Part shown: positions 32,953 through 41,014 of the stretch, in pieces
Position numbering within the stretch: position 1 is the stretch's first letter
Layout of the letters: each line of letters starts with the position of its first letter
NCBI GenBank assembly: GCA_947499615.1
Contig: CANMOP010000017.1
Span: 1 to 43,310 of the forward strand
Reading direction: 5' to 3'
Length of the DNA stretch: 43,310 bases
Source of the DNA: RH-chloro-G1 sp003670575
GTDB taxonomy: Bacteria; Chloroflexota; Dehalococcoidia; UBA2979
Position numbers and translations under genes: made by a program
Notes under the pieces: model-generated
Told to the model about the DNA's origin: nothing
The model's database searches: none
What the model saw: only the letters and a program-made list of their open reading frames with translations

Positions 32953-33510
32953 ATGAGCGAAGAAACCCTGCTGGACGCCGATGACCGCATGGACAAAGCG
33001 GTGCAGGCGTACAGCAACACCCTGGACACCGTGCGCACCGGCCGCGCCAACACGGCGCTGGTGGAGCACCTCCACGTCACGCACTACGGCCAGTCCATGC
33101 CGCTGAACCAGCTGGCGACGCTGGCCGCACCGGACGCCCAACTGATCACCGTGCAGCCCTGGGATCGAGGCACCTTCGACTCGATCATGAAGGCGATCCA
33201 GACGAGCGACCTCGGCATCAACCCCTCCAGCGATGGCCACGTCATTCGCCTCCCGATCCCCCCGCTCAACGAGGCGCGACGCAAGGAGCTGGTGAAGCAG
33301 GTACACGGGAAGGCCGAGGAGGCCCGCGTCGCGCTGCGCAATATCCGTCGCTCCGCTATCGACGAGCTGCGGAAGGGCATGCGCGCCGGCGAAATCCCCG
33401 AGGACGAGGAGCGCCGCAGCGCCGAGGAGATCGACCAGCTGACGCAGCAGCACAATGAGAAGGTGGATCAAATCACTCGCGCTAAAGAGCGGGAGCTGAT
33501 GGATGTCTAG
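32953..33510 (+). CDS. frr: Ribosome recycling factor
   Basis: This 185-residue factor splits post-termination ribosomes with EF-G. The family opening DRMDKAVQAYSNTLDTVRTGRAN, the core NQLATLAAPDAQLITVQPWD and RLPIPPLNEARRKELVKQVH are standard. The C-terminal helix-rich arm ends in AKERELMDV. ATG at 32953 has GAGGA five bases upstream; the frame open from 32848 gives no family sequence. It normally follows pyrH, which is missing here. Confidence 0.95.
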   Translation: MSEETLLDADDRMDKAVQAYSNTLDTVRTGRANTALVEHLHVTHYGQSMPLNQLATLAAPDAQLITVQPWDRGTFDSIMKAIQTSDLGINPSSDGHVIRLPIPPLNEARRKELVKQVHGKAEEARVALRNIRRSAIDELRKGMRAGEIPEDEERRSAEEIDQLTQQHNEKVDQITRAKERELMDV

Positions 33511-33582
33511 TCACGCCACGGCGCCTGGTACGATCGCACCCTCGGGAGCGGAGCTTCGGACGGGTGCCTCCCGGACTGCTGC

Positions 33583-34338
33583 GTGGTAGTCCAACCCGCC
33601 GTCGCCGCCGCGCCCGTCCCGCACCTCGACTCTCGGCCGCAGCACGTCGCGATCATCATGGATGGCAACGGGCGCTGGGCGGAGGGCCGCGGCCTCTCGC
33701 GACAGGAGGGCCACCGCGCCGGCGCTGAGAATCTGCGCGTCGTGATCGAGCGCTTCGGCCAACACCAGGTACCCGTGCTCACACTGTTTGCATTCTCCAC
33801 GGAGAACTGGGGCCGTCCGCGCGCAGAGGTGGACGGCATCATGCGCCTCGCAGGCCGCGTGATTGACCGCGAGATGACCGCGCTTCACGAGACCGGCGTG
33901 CGCCTCTGCCACATCGGCGACCTCGAGGGGTTGCCGAAGGGGCTGCAGAAGCGCGTCAAGGCGGCGGTGGAGCGCACTGCGGGAAACACCGGCATGACGG
34001 TGAACCTGGCGTTCAACTACGGCGGCCGCGCGGACATCGTTGCCGCCGTGCGCACACTGGTCGCGGCGGGCGCAACCGCCGAGCAGATCACCGAGGAGGC
34101 GATCGCCGCCCACCTCACGACGGCCGGCCAGCCGGATCCCGACCTGCTGATCCGCACCGGTGGCGAGCACCGCATCTCCAACTTCCTCGTCTGGCAGGCC
34201 GCCTACTGCGAGTACCACTTCACCACCACCCAGTGGCCGGACTTCGGCCCGGCTGAGGTGGACGCCGCGCTGGTGGAATTCAGCCGACGGCGACGGCGAT
34301 TCGGCCTGGTACCGGGCGAACCCGGCCGCGGCGGCTGA
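33583..34338 (+). CDS. uppS: Isoprenyl (undecaprenyl) diphosphate synthase
   Basis: This 251-residue cis-prenyltransferase elongates farnesyl diphosphate to the C55 lipid carrier for cell-wall synthesis. The catalytic Asp is in HVAIIMDGNGRWA. Other family blocks are LTLFAFSTENWGRP, NLAFNYGGRADI, PDPDLLIRTGGEHRISNFLVWQAAYCEYHF and WPDFG. GTG at 33583 gives about 15 extra residues before the conserved start and has no strong ribosome binding site, so the N-terminus is uncertain. cdsA starts three bases after the stop. Confidence 0.93.
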   Translation: MVVQPAVAAAPVPHLDSRPQHVAIIMDGNGRWAEGRGLSRQEGHRAGAENLRVVIERFGQHQVPVLTLFAFSTENWGRPRAEVDGIMRLAGRVIDREMTALHETGVRLCHIGDLEGLPKGLQKRVKAAVERTAGNTGMTVNLAFNYGGRADIVAAVRTLVAAGATAEQITEEAIAAHLTTAGQPDPDLLIRTGGEHRISNFLVWQAAYCEYHFTTTQWPDFGPAEVDAALVEFSRRRRRFGLVPGEPGRGG

Positions 34339-34341
34339 ACA

Positions 34342-35160
34342 ATGCTGGCCCAGCGCCTTGTGGTCGCGGCCGTCGGACTCCCGCTGCTTGCGTTGCTGCT
34401 GCTCGCGCCGGAACGCTGGTTCTCCGCAGCCACGACCCTCGTCATCGCGGCCGGCACCGCTGAGTTCGTACTCGCTTCGCCCGGCGCGATGTCCCGCACG
34501 ACGGCGCTCGCGGCCGCCGTGGCAGCCGCGATGATCGCGGCGACCGTGCGTGCGATCCCCGGCGCGCAGAGCTGGTCGCTGATTGCGCTGCTGGGCACGA
34601 CGGCGCTCATGCTCGCCCTGCTGCTGTACATCCGCGACGAGGATCGCGTAGACGAGGGCGGGTCACCTCCCGGCCTGTGGTGGCTTGGTGGCGTGCTCTA
34701 CCTCGGGGCTCTCGGCGCACACTGGCTACTGCTGCGTGCCCTCCCCGACGGCGCATGGTGGATGTTCGTGCTGCTGGCAACGGTGTTCGCGACCGACACC
34801 GCGGCGTACACGACCGGCAAACTCATCGGACGGCATCGACTCTGGCCCGCTGTCTCGCCGAATAAGACCTGGGAGGGATTCGTCGGCGGGATGCTGCTCG
34901 GCGGCGCGACGGTGGTCGGGTTGCCGCTGGCGCTCGGCATCGCGTCGCCCGCGCTCTCGCCGTGGCTCGCGCTCCTCGCGGTCGGCGTGCCGCTGCTCGC
35001 GATCGGTGGTGACATCCTCGAGTCCGCGCTGAAGCGGCGCATGGGCGTGAAGGACATGTCGAACCTGCTGCCGGGGCACGGCGGACTGCTCGATCGACTC
35101 GATTCGCTGCTCGCCGCAGGGCCGTTGCTATACTGGATCGTGCAGTGGACAACTCCATAA
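34342..35160 (+). CDS. cdsA: Phosphatidate cytidylyltransferase
   Basis: This 272-residue membrane protein has about seven hydrophobic segments and makes CDP-diacylglycerol, the precursor of phospholipids. The CTP-transferase signature is complete as SALKRRMGVKDMSNLLPGHG followed by GLLDRLD near the C-terminus. The DTAAYTTGKLIGRH and SPNKTWEGFVGG blocks match the family. It lies three bases after uppS and overlaps dxr by 16 bases, so it is tightly coupled. It connects to the plsY pathway elsewhere in the window. Confidence 0.93.
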   Translation: MLAQRLVVAAVGLPLLALLLLAPERWFSAATTLVIAAGTAEFVLASPGAMSRTTALAAAVAAAMIAATVRAIPGAQSWSLIALLGTTALMLALLLYIRDEDRVDEGGSPPGLWWLGGVLYLGALGAHWLLLRALPDGAWWMFVLLATVFATDTAAYTTGKLIGRHRLWPAVSPNKTWEGFVGGMLLGGATVVGLPLALGIASPALSPWLALLAVGVPLLAIGGDILESALKRRMGVKDMSNLLPGHGGLLDRLDSLLAAGPLLYWIVQWTTP

Positions 35161-36326
35161 TTCGTCTCGCGATCTTCGGCTCGACCGGCTCCGTCGGCGA
35201 GCAGACGCTCGATGTTGTCCGCTCGCTTCCCGGGCGGTTCGAGGTCGTCGCGCTGGCCGCGGGCGGGAACGTCGCACGGCTGCGCGAGCAGATCGCGGAG
35301 TTCCGCCCCGCTGCCGCGTGGGCGCTCCCCGGCCTCGAGGCCTCGACACTCGCCGCCGAGCTGGGCCGCACTGCATTGCACCAGATGTGGCAGCCGATGG
35401 AGGCGATGGCGGCCCGCCCGGACGTCGATGTCGTACTCATGGCCACCAGCGGTCTCGCTGGTCTCGCGCCGACGCTGGCCGCGCTCGGCGCGGGCAAGGC
35501 CGTGGCGCTCGCGAACAAGGAAGTGCTGGTGGTCGGCGGGCACGCGGTGCGCGCAGCCCTCGACGCTGGCGGCTCGCTGCGACCGGTGGACTCGGAGCAC
35601 TCGGCGATCTGGCAGTGCCTGTGGGGCGAAGCGCCCGAGTCCGTGGCGCGCCTCACGCTCACCGCCTCCGGCGGCGCGTTCCGCGACTACGACCTCGACC
35701 GTCTCGCCCAGGTGACGCCCGCCGAGGCGCTGCAACACCCGACCTGGCGCATGGGCCCGAAGGTGACGATCGATAGCGCGACGCTGTTCAACAAGGGCAT
35801 GGAAGCCATCGAGGCGCGCTGGCTGTTCGATGTACCGATGGACCGCATCGACATCGTGCAGCACCGCGAGAGCGTGGTGCACTCGCTGGTGACGTTCACC
35901 GATGGCTCCGTGAAAGCTCAACTCGGCGAGCCGGACATGCGGCTCCCGATCCAGTGCGCGCTCACCTATCCGCAGCGTGACGCGCATCCCGCGATCGCGC
36001 CGCTGGATCTGGCGTTGCGTGGCGCACTGCACTTCGGTGCGGTGGACACGGCGCGCTTCCCCGCGCTCGCGATCGCCATCGAGGCGGGGCGGCGCGATGA
36101 CACGACGGCCGCCGCGCTCTCCGGCGCCGACGAGATAGCGGTCGCGCGCTTCCTCGCGGGTGGCTGCCGGTTCACCGACATCGCACGCGTGCTCGGCGAG
36201 GTGTTGGAGCGACACCAGCCGCAACGCGAGCCAAACCTGCCACAATTGATCGAGGCCGAAACATGGGGCCGCGCCTACGCAGACGCCGCCCTCGCCGACG
36301 CGAACCCGAAGGGTCAGGAACGATGA
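35145..36326 (+). CDS. dxr: 1-deoxy-D-xylulose-5-phosphate reductoisomerase
   Basis: This 393-residue NADPH enzyme makes 2-C-methyl-D-erythritol-4-phosphate, the second step of the MEP isoprenoid path. Blocks include the NADPH loop AIFGSTGSVGEQTLDVV, ALANKEVLVVGG, PVDSEHSAIWQCL, LTASGGAFRD, HPTWRMGPKVTIDSATLFNKG and HRESVVHSLV. GTG at 35145 lies within the end of cdsA (16-base overlap) with GGA seven bases upstream. rseP overlaps its stop by four bases. Confidence 0.95.
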   Translation: MDNSIIRLAIFGSTGSVGEQTLDVVRSLPGRFEVVALAAGGNVARLREQIAEFRPAAAWALPGLEASTLAAELGRTALHQMWQPMEAMAARPDVDVVLMATSGLAGLAPTLAALGAGKAVALANKEVLVVGGHAVRAALDAGGSLRPVDSEHSAIWQCLWGEAPESVARLTLTASGGAFRDYDLDRLAQVTPAEALQHPTWRMGPKVTIDSATLFNKGMEAIEARWLFDVPMDRIDIVQHRESVVHSLVTFTDGSVKAQLGEPDMRLPIQCALTYPQRDAHPAIAPLDLALRGALHFGAVDTARFPALAIAIEAGRRDDTTAAALSGADEIAVARFLAGGCRFTDIARVLGEVLERHQPQREPNLPQLIEAETWGRAYADAALADANPKGQER

Positions 36327-37492
36327 ACGAGCAGGACGCACAGGAACCGGTCGACCGGCCCTCTACCGCACGACTGGTCAGCACGGCGCTTTCTGTGCTG
36401 GTGGCCATCGCCGTCGCGGCGGTGTACGCACGCGGCCCGCTCACCTCGGCGCTGCTGTTCCTCACGATCCTCGTGATCCTGGTCGTGGCGCACGAGGCGG
36501 CGCACTTCGTGACCGCCAAGCTGTTTGGCGTGCGCGTGCTGGAGTTCGGCGTCGGCTTCCCGCCGCGCGCCTGGGCGAAGCGCTTCGGCGAGACCGAGTA
36601 CTCGGTGAACTGGATGCCCCTCGGCGGCTTCGTCCGCCTGCTGGGCGAGGAGGATCCGACCGACCCGCGTTCGCTCGCCTCGCGACCGGCATGGCAGCGC
36701 ATCATCGTGCTGGCGTCCGGCTCGATCATCAACCTGCTGCTTCCCATCGTGCTGTTCGCGTTCGCGTTCACCGTCCCGCACGAGGAGTCGATCGGCCGCG
36801 CGACGGTCGCGGGCGTGCTGCCGGACTCCCCGGCGCTGGCGGCGGGCCTCAAAGAGGGCGACGTGATTTACACGATCGGCGGGCGCAACTCCAAGAACAC
36901 CATCGACGCCGGCCGGCTGATCCGGCTCAACGTCGGCCGCGAGACGCCCATCGAGGTGAAGCGCGGCGGCGAGGCGATGACACTGCACGTCACGCCGCGC
37001 TGGGCACCGCCCGCCGGGCAGGGCCCGACCGGCATCAGCATCTCGCCGCAGAACGCGTTCACCGAGGTGGTCTCGCAGCCGCCGTGGCAGTCGCTGCCGA
37101 ACGGCCTACGCGCCACCGTGGAGACGATGATCCTCGCGCGCAACGAGGTGCTCGGCTGGTTCTACGGCGGCGCAGGGCCGCAGGTCGCCGGTCCGGTCGC
37201 GATCGCGCAGACCACCGGCGAGGTGGCGAAGCAGGGCGGGCTCGCCTCGTTGCTGGAGCTCTCCGCGCTGCTCTCGATCAACCTCGGCATCCTGAACCTG
37301 CTGCCGTTGCCCATGCTCGACGGCGGACGCGTCTTCTTCATCCTGATCGAGGTGGTGCGCCGCGGCCGCCGCATCGCTCCGGAGAAGGAGGCGATGGTGC
37401 ACCTCGTCGGCTTCGTGCTCTTCATCGCGCTCGCGGTGGCCGTGACGTTCTCCGACGTCAGCCGCATCGTGAGCGGGGAATCGTTCCGGTAG
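36323..37492 (+). CDS. rseP: Site-2 metalloprotease RseP-family
   Basis: This 389-residue intramembrane zinc protease has HEAAHF (HExxH) in the first conserved helix and LLPLPMLDGGR (NxxPxPxLDG type) in the last. A PDZ domain (VAGVLPDSPALAAGLKEGDVIYTIGG) lies between. Family members cut anti-sigma factors and signal-peptide remnants. No sigma/anti-sigma pair is in the window. ATG at 36323 overlaps the dxr stop in ATGA, so the longer frame to 36263 is rejected. It has a longer cytosolic N-terminus than E. coli RseP. Confidence 0.92.
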   Translation: MNEQDAQEPVDRPSTARLVSTALSVLVAIAVAAVYARGPLTSALLFLTILVILVVAHEAAHFVTAKLFGVRVLEFGVGFPPRAWAKRFGETEYSVNWMPLGGFVRLLGEEDPTDPRSLASRPAWQRIIVLASGSIINLLLPIVLFAFAFTVPHEESIGRATVAGVLPDSPALAAGLKEGDVIYTIGGRNSKNTIDAGRLIRLNVGRETPIEVKRGGEAMTLHVTPRWAPPAGQGPTGISISPQNAFTEVVSQPPWQSLPNGLRATVETMILARNEVLGWFYGGAGPQVAGPVAIAQTTGEVAKQGGLASLLELSALLSINLGILNLLPLPMLDGGRVFFILIEVVRRGRRIAPEKEAMVHLVGFVLFIALAVAVTFSDVSRIVSGESFR

Positions 37493-37520
37493 AGGGGATG
37501 GGGCGCTGCCACTCGGGGGG

Positions 37521-37549
37521 TTACGCCGCTGACCGTCTCCGCATACCAT
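37521..37549 (+). promoter_or_regulatory. Candidate promoter for a leaderless panA-like transcript
   Basis: TTACGC and TACCAT are separated by 17 bases, and the ATG at 37556 is seven bases past the -10 hexamer. Transcription would therefore begin at or next to the start codon. No ribosome binding site precedes that ATG, which fits a leaderless message. Confidence 0.45.
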
Positions 37550-37555
37550 TGACGT

Positions 37556-38101
37556 ATGCAGTTTGTATTCGACGAGCGTAAGACCGCTCAGGCCTCCGCC
37601 TACCTGCTATCACTTCAGGGCGGCGAGATGCCGTACATGAAGTTGATCAAGCTGCTGTACCTCGCCGACCGTCAATCGCTGGTGGAGAGCGGCTATCCGA
37701 TCACCGGCGATCGGCTGGTGTCGATGGACTTTGGTCCGGTGCTCAGCCGCGTGCTGACGTTCATCCAGTACGGCACCTCCGCTGCCTGGCGCCAGTACAT
37801 CGCGGGGCCGGTGAACTATGACGTCCAATTGGCGTCGCCCGCCGACACGGACCAGCTTTCGCCGTACGAGATCGAGGTGCTCGACTCCGTGAATGAGCGG
37901 TTCGGCAACCTCGACCAGTGGCAGCTGGTGAAATACGTCCACACACTTCCGGAGTGGGAAGACCCCGAAGGAAGCATGCTTCCGATCGATGTTCGAGTGA
38001 TTCTCCGAGAAGCCGGGAAATCCGATGACGAGATTCGGAAGGTGTCCTCGCAGGTGGAGGCCATCCACTCCTTCAGAAGCATGTACGCAGCTTCGGAGTG
38101 A
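37556..38101 (+). CDS. Panacea (DUF4065)-domain antitoxin-like protein
   Basis: This 181-residue protein has the Panacea (formerly DUF4065) domain: GEMPYMKLIKLLYLADRQSLVESGYPITGDRLVSMDFGPVLSRVL at residues about 23-67, with the family 'K..KLlYlaD' and 'D....dYGPV' type blocks. Panacea proteins neutralise many unrelated toxins. The stop overlaps the GTG of the next gene in GTGA (38098-38101), which signals a coupled pair. It sits between rseP and ispG, inside an otherwise essential housekeeping cluster, so it was probably inserted there. Confidence 0.8.
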   Translation: MQFVFDERKTAQASAYLLSLQGGEMPYMKLIKLLYLADRQSLVESGYPITGDRLVSMDFGPVLSRVLTFIQYGTSAAWRQYIAGPVNYDVQLASPADTDQLSPYEIEVLDSVNERFGNLDQWQLVKYVHTLPEWEDPEGSMLPIDVRVILREAGKSDDEIRKVSSQVEAIHSFRSMYAASE

Positions 38102-38469
38102 TCCCAGGCGAGACCATCATCGGCCTCGACATGGGCGGGCACCTCTGGATTGTTCTGAGCCAGCCCACGTCGGACGCGACAATTGTTGTGGTCAGCCTCA
38201 CCTCACACAACAAGGATTCATGTGGCGATCACTGTGTGATCGTGACACCGAATGAGCACCCGTGGCCGGATCACGACTCATGTGTCTTCTATCGCAGGAC
38301 CGACTTCAATCCCATACAACCGCTGGACGTCGCCAAAGCGCGCGGGATGCTCCGTCAGTCTGATCCGCTCTCCCCAGCGTTGCTGCTGCGGATCCAAGAA
38401 GGTGCGCTGGCATCGCGATTCACAAACCGCCTCGTGCGGGATGCGATTCGCGCGACGCTCGGGCGGTAA
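38098..38469 (+). CDS. Putative toxin partner of the Panacea gene
   Basis: I recognise no named family for this 123-residue protein. The start GETIIGLDMGGHLWIVLSQP and TIVVVSLTS suggests an SH3-like small beta barrel of the PemK/MazF kind. CGDHCVIVTPNEHPWPDHDSCVFYRR gives two Cys/His groups, and the C-terminal third is helical. GTG at 38098 overlaps the Panacea gene by four bases. Overlap and order fit a toxin-antitoxin pair with the antitoxin first; the toxin role is inference. Confidence 0.6.
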   Translation: MIPGETIIGLDMGGHLWIVLSQPTSDATIVVVSLTSHNKDSCGDHCVIVTPNEHPWPDHDSCVFYRRTDFNPIQPLDVAKARGMLRQSDPLSPALLLRIQEGALASRFTNRLVRDAIRATLGR

Positions 38470-38542
38470 GCCCCCCCCCGCCCCCTAGCGCCCCTCCCCC
38501 GCCGCGTGCGATCCTGCGTGGCGCACGAGGAGTGACACGCCG

Positions 38543-39706
38543 ATGACCGAGCTCCACCTGATCGACCAGCAGCCGAGGAACAAGACCCGCGCCGTACGCG
38601 TCGGGCCGGTGACGATTGGCGGAGGCGCGCCGATCGCGGTGCAGTCGATGGCGGCGACGCGCACGCAGGACATCGAAGCCACCGTGCGCCAGGTCAACCT
38701 CATCGCGGCGGCCGGCGCCGACCTCGTGCGCATCGCGGTCGACTCCCGCAAGGACGTGGAAGCGCTGGCCGAGGTGCGCGGGCGCACGACGGCGCCGCTC
38801 TCGGTCGACCTGCAGGAGAACTACCGGCTCGCCAGCCTGGTCGCGCCGCACGTCGACAAGATTCGCTACAACCCCGGCCACCTCTGGCACCACGAGCGGC
38901 AACTGCCGATCCGCGACAAGGTGGCGTTCCTCGCGGAGACCGCCGAGGCGCACGACTGCGCGATCCGCATCGGCGTGAACTGCGGCTCGGTGGACCCGAT
39001 CAAGACCGCCGAGTTCGGCCACGACGACGTCGGCGCAATGGTCGCGAGCGCGCTGGAGCACTGCGCGATCCTCGATGACCTCGGGTTCACGCGCTACGTC
39101 GTCTCAATGAAGGACTCCGACTGGCGCAAGGTCGTGGAGGGCAACCGCCGGTTCGCCACGCAGCGCCCCGACGTCCCGCTGCACCTCGGTGTCACCGAGG
39201 CGGGCATGCCGCCCGACGGCATCATCAAGACGCGCATCGCCTTCGAACAGTTGATCGCGCAAGGCATCGGCGACACCATCCGCGTCTCGCTCACCGTGCC
39301 GTTCGACGACAAAGGGCTGGAGATCAGCGCGGGTCGCGAGATCCTCGCGGATATAGCGGCGGGTCGGTTCCGCTCGGTGCCGCCGAACTTCGGCGAGGGG
39401 CTGAACATCATCTCGTGCCCCTCCTGCTCGCGCGTGGAGAACGAGGCGTTCATCGAGCTCGCGCAGCAGGTGAAGGTCATGTCCGAGTTCGCGAAGGCGC
39501 ACGCGATCACCATCGCGGTGATGGGCTGCCGCGTGAACGGCCCCGGCGAGACGGACGACGCCGACATCGGGCTGTGGTGCGGGCCGCTGGCGGTGAACCT
39601 CAAGCGCGGAGAAGAGTCGTTGGGCCACTACCCGTACGACCAGGTGCTCGGCAAGTTGCGCACCGAACTTGAGACGATCATCGAGAATCGGCGCGCCGCC
39701 AAGTAA
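38543..39706 (+). CDS. ispG: 4-hydroxy-3-methylbut-2-enyl diphosphate synthase
   Basis: This 387-residue 4Fe-4S enzyme performs the penultimate MEP step. Blocks are VQSMAATRTQDIEATV, LVRIAVDSRKD, DKIRYNPGH, IRIGVNCGSVD and LHLGVTEAG. The cluster ligands CPSCSRVENE and CRVNGPGE are also seen. The short form (no large insert) is usual for bacteria. GAGGAG lies eight bases before the ATG. It shares one base with the next gene (TAATG). With dxr, uppS and cdsA it links isoprenoid and lipid synthesis in this cluster. Confidence 0.95.
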   Translation: MTELHLIDQQPRNKTRAVRVGPVTIGGGAPIAVQSMAATRTQDIEATVRQVNLIAAAGADLVRIAVDSRKDVEALAEVRGRTTAPLSVDLQENYRLASLVAPHVDKIRYNPGHLWHHERQLPIRDKVAFLAETAEAHDCAIRIGVNCGSVDPIKTAEFGHDDVGAMVASALEHCAILDDLGFTRYVVSMKDSDWRKVVEGNRRFATQRPDVPLHLGVTEAGMPPDGIIKTRIAFEQLIAQGIGDTIRVSLTVPFDDKGLEISAGREILADIAAGRFRSVPPNFGEGLNIISCPSCSRVENEAFIELAQQVKVMSEFAKAHAITIAVMGCRVNGPGETDDADIGLWCGPLAVNLKRGEESLGHYPYDQVLGKLRTELETIIENRRAAK

Positions 39707-40662
39707 TGGTCGAGTCACCCTCGACCGCTACGCCCGCGCCGCTCGCGCCTCCCCTGTTCGCGCTCAGCACGATGTGGGCGATGCAGCCGCGCTTCGAGCA
39801 CGACCTGCGCGCCTTCCTCGAACGTGCCGCCGAGCTCGGCTACGGCGCGGTGGAAATCAACCACTCGATGGACGCGCAGATGGCGGGCGTGATCCTCGCC
39901 AGCCGCGTGCTGCCGGTGACCAGCGTGCACGCCCCCGCGCCGCTCGAACGCCACCCCACCGCCGGCTGGAACCGCGAGATGAACCTCGCCTCCACCGACG
40001 AGGCAGAGCGCGCGCTCGCGGTGCAGTACACGTTGCGCTCCGTCGACCTCGCCAGCGAGGCAGGCGCGCACTCGGTGATCGTCCACCTCGGTGGCATCGG
40101 GAGCCGGCTGCTACCCGCCGAGCGCCGGCTGCGCGAGCTCTACCCACGCCGCGACCTCGCACCGGACGAGTGGCGCGCCGCAGCCGACGAGGCGGTACGC
40201 GACCGCGCCGCCCGCGCGCCGGAATGGGTGGAGGCCGCGCGCCGCACGCTCGCCGAACTGGTCGCGTACGCGGAGCCTCGAGGTATCGCGCTCGGCATCG
40301 AGACGCGCCTGCACTACCACGAGATCCCGCTGCCGAATGAACTCGCGACGCTGCTCGCGCCGTACCCGGCGCACGTCGCGGGCTACTGGCACGACGTCGG
40401 CCACGCCGAGGTGCAGCATCGCCTCGGCCTCACGGAGCGCGCGGCATGGTTCGATGTGCTGGGCGAGCGGCTGCTGGGCACCCACGCCCACGATGTGCGC
40501 GCGCTCACCGACCACCGCGCGCCGGGCAACGGCGACGTGGACTTCGAGTGGCTCGCGGCGCGGCTGCCCTCGAGCGCGGCGCGCACCCTCGAGATCGACC
40601 AGCACGAGCCCGACGAGGCAGTTGCCCACGCGCTCGAGGTGCTGCGGGCGGCGGGGGTATAG
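39706..40662 (+). CDS. Sugar phosphate isomerase/epimerase-like TIM-barrel protein
   Basis: This 318-residue protein looks like a xylose-isomerase-like TIM barrel. GYGAVEINHSMD, VTSVHAP, HSVIVHLGG, IALGIETRLHYHEIPL, VAGYWHDVGHAEV, LLGTHAHDV and LEIDQHEPDEAV give the expected metal-binding Glu/His/Asp positions. The substrate is unknown. It shares one base with ispG, so it is co-translated. A link to the MEP path is suggested by position only. The N-terminal 15 residues are Pro/Ala-rich and may be unstructured. Confidence 0.75.
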   Translation: MVESPSTATPAPLAPPLFALSTMWAMQPRFEHDLRAFLERAAELGYGAVEINHSMDAQMAGVILASRVLPVTSVHAPAPLERHPTAGWNREMNLASTDEAERALAVQYTLRSVDLASEAGAHSVIVHLGGIGSRLLPAERRLRELYPRRDLAPDEWRAAADEAVRDRAARAPEWVEAARRTLAELVAYAEPRGIALGIETRLHYHEIPLPNELATLLAPYPAHVAGYWHDVGHAEVQHRLGLTERAAWFDVLGERLLGTHAHDVRALTDHRAPGNGDVDFEWLAARLPSSAARTLEIDQHEPDEAVAHALEVLRAAGV

Positions 40663-40670
40663 GACCAGAG

Positions 40671-40722
40671 CCCTCACCCCCGGCCCCTCACCCTTTACGG
40701 GGGAGGGCTGGGGTGGGGGTCT
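40671..40722. repeat. GC-rich interspersed repeat, copy B
   Basis: CCCTCACCCCCGGCCCCTCACC, then ACGGGGGAGGGCTGGGGTGG and GGGTCT, align with the two ends of copy A near 30.1 kb. Its halves are roughly inverted complements and can fold into a GC-rich stem. It begins nine bases after a plus-strand stop and precedes a minus-strand stop, the same convergent setting as copy A. Confidence 0.7.
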
Positions 40723-40742
40723 CAGCGGATCGGAACGGGAAC

Positions 40743-40907
40743 CTACGTGCGCAGCACCTCGGCACCGTAGGACTTGTGCGGGAACTCCACGTCGTGGCGC
40801 TCCTGGCAGCGGCTACAGACGTGGTGAGCGCACGCCACACAGGCAAGCGCGGTCTGGGAATTGCAGTGGCGGCATCGGCCGGCGTAGGGGGCTTCTCGAT
40901 ATGGCAT
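40743..40907 (-). CDS. Stand-alone B-box-like zinc finger protein, 54 residues
   Basis: A short minus-strand frame encodes 54 residues with the spacing C-x2-C-x7-C-x2-C-x4-C-x2-C-x3-H-x5-H, seen in RCRHCNSQTALACVACAHHV then CSRCQERH, followed by PHK. That spacing fits B-box zinc fingers, which bind two zinc ions. The ATG has AGGA seven bases upstream (tagcgcc spacer), supporting translation. No other domain is present. Bacterial B-box proteins are known, but their roles are poorly defined. It faces the proS gene and ends next to repeat copy B. Confidence 0.75.
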   Translation of the reverse strand: MPYREAPYAGRCRHCNSQTALACVACAHHVCSRCQERHDVEFPHKSYGAEVLRT

Positions 40908-41014
40908 GGCGCTATCCTACTCCCGAAACGGCCGGGGCCACCGCGCGGCCTCGCATCACGTACACGAGGCTACCCGCGTTTGCCCGCCTCCCGCGCCGAA
41001 CCTAGACTCACCGC

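Noticed and set aside
34698..36341. Long minus-strand open frame opposite cdsA and dxr
   Set aside because: Shadow of dxr and cdsA, whose signatures are intact on the plus strand.
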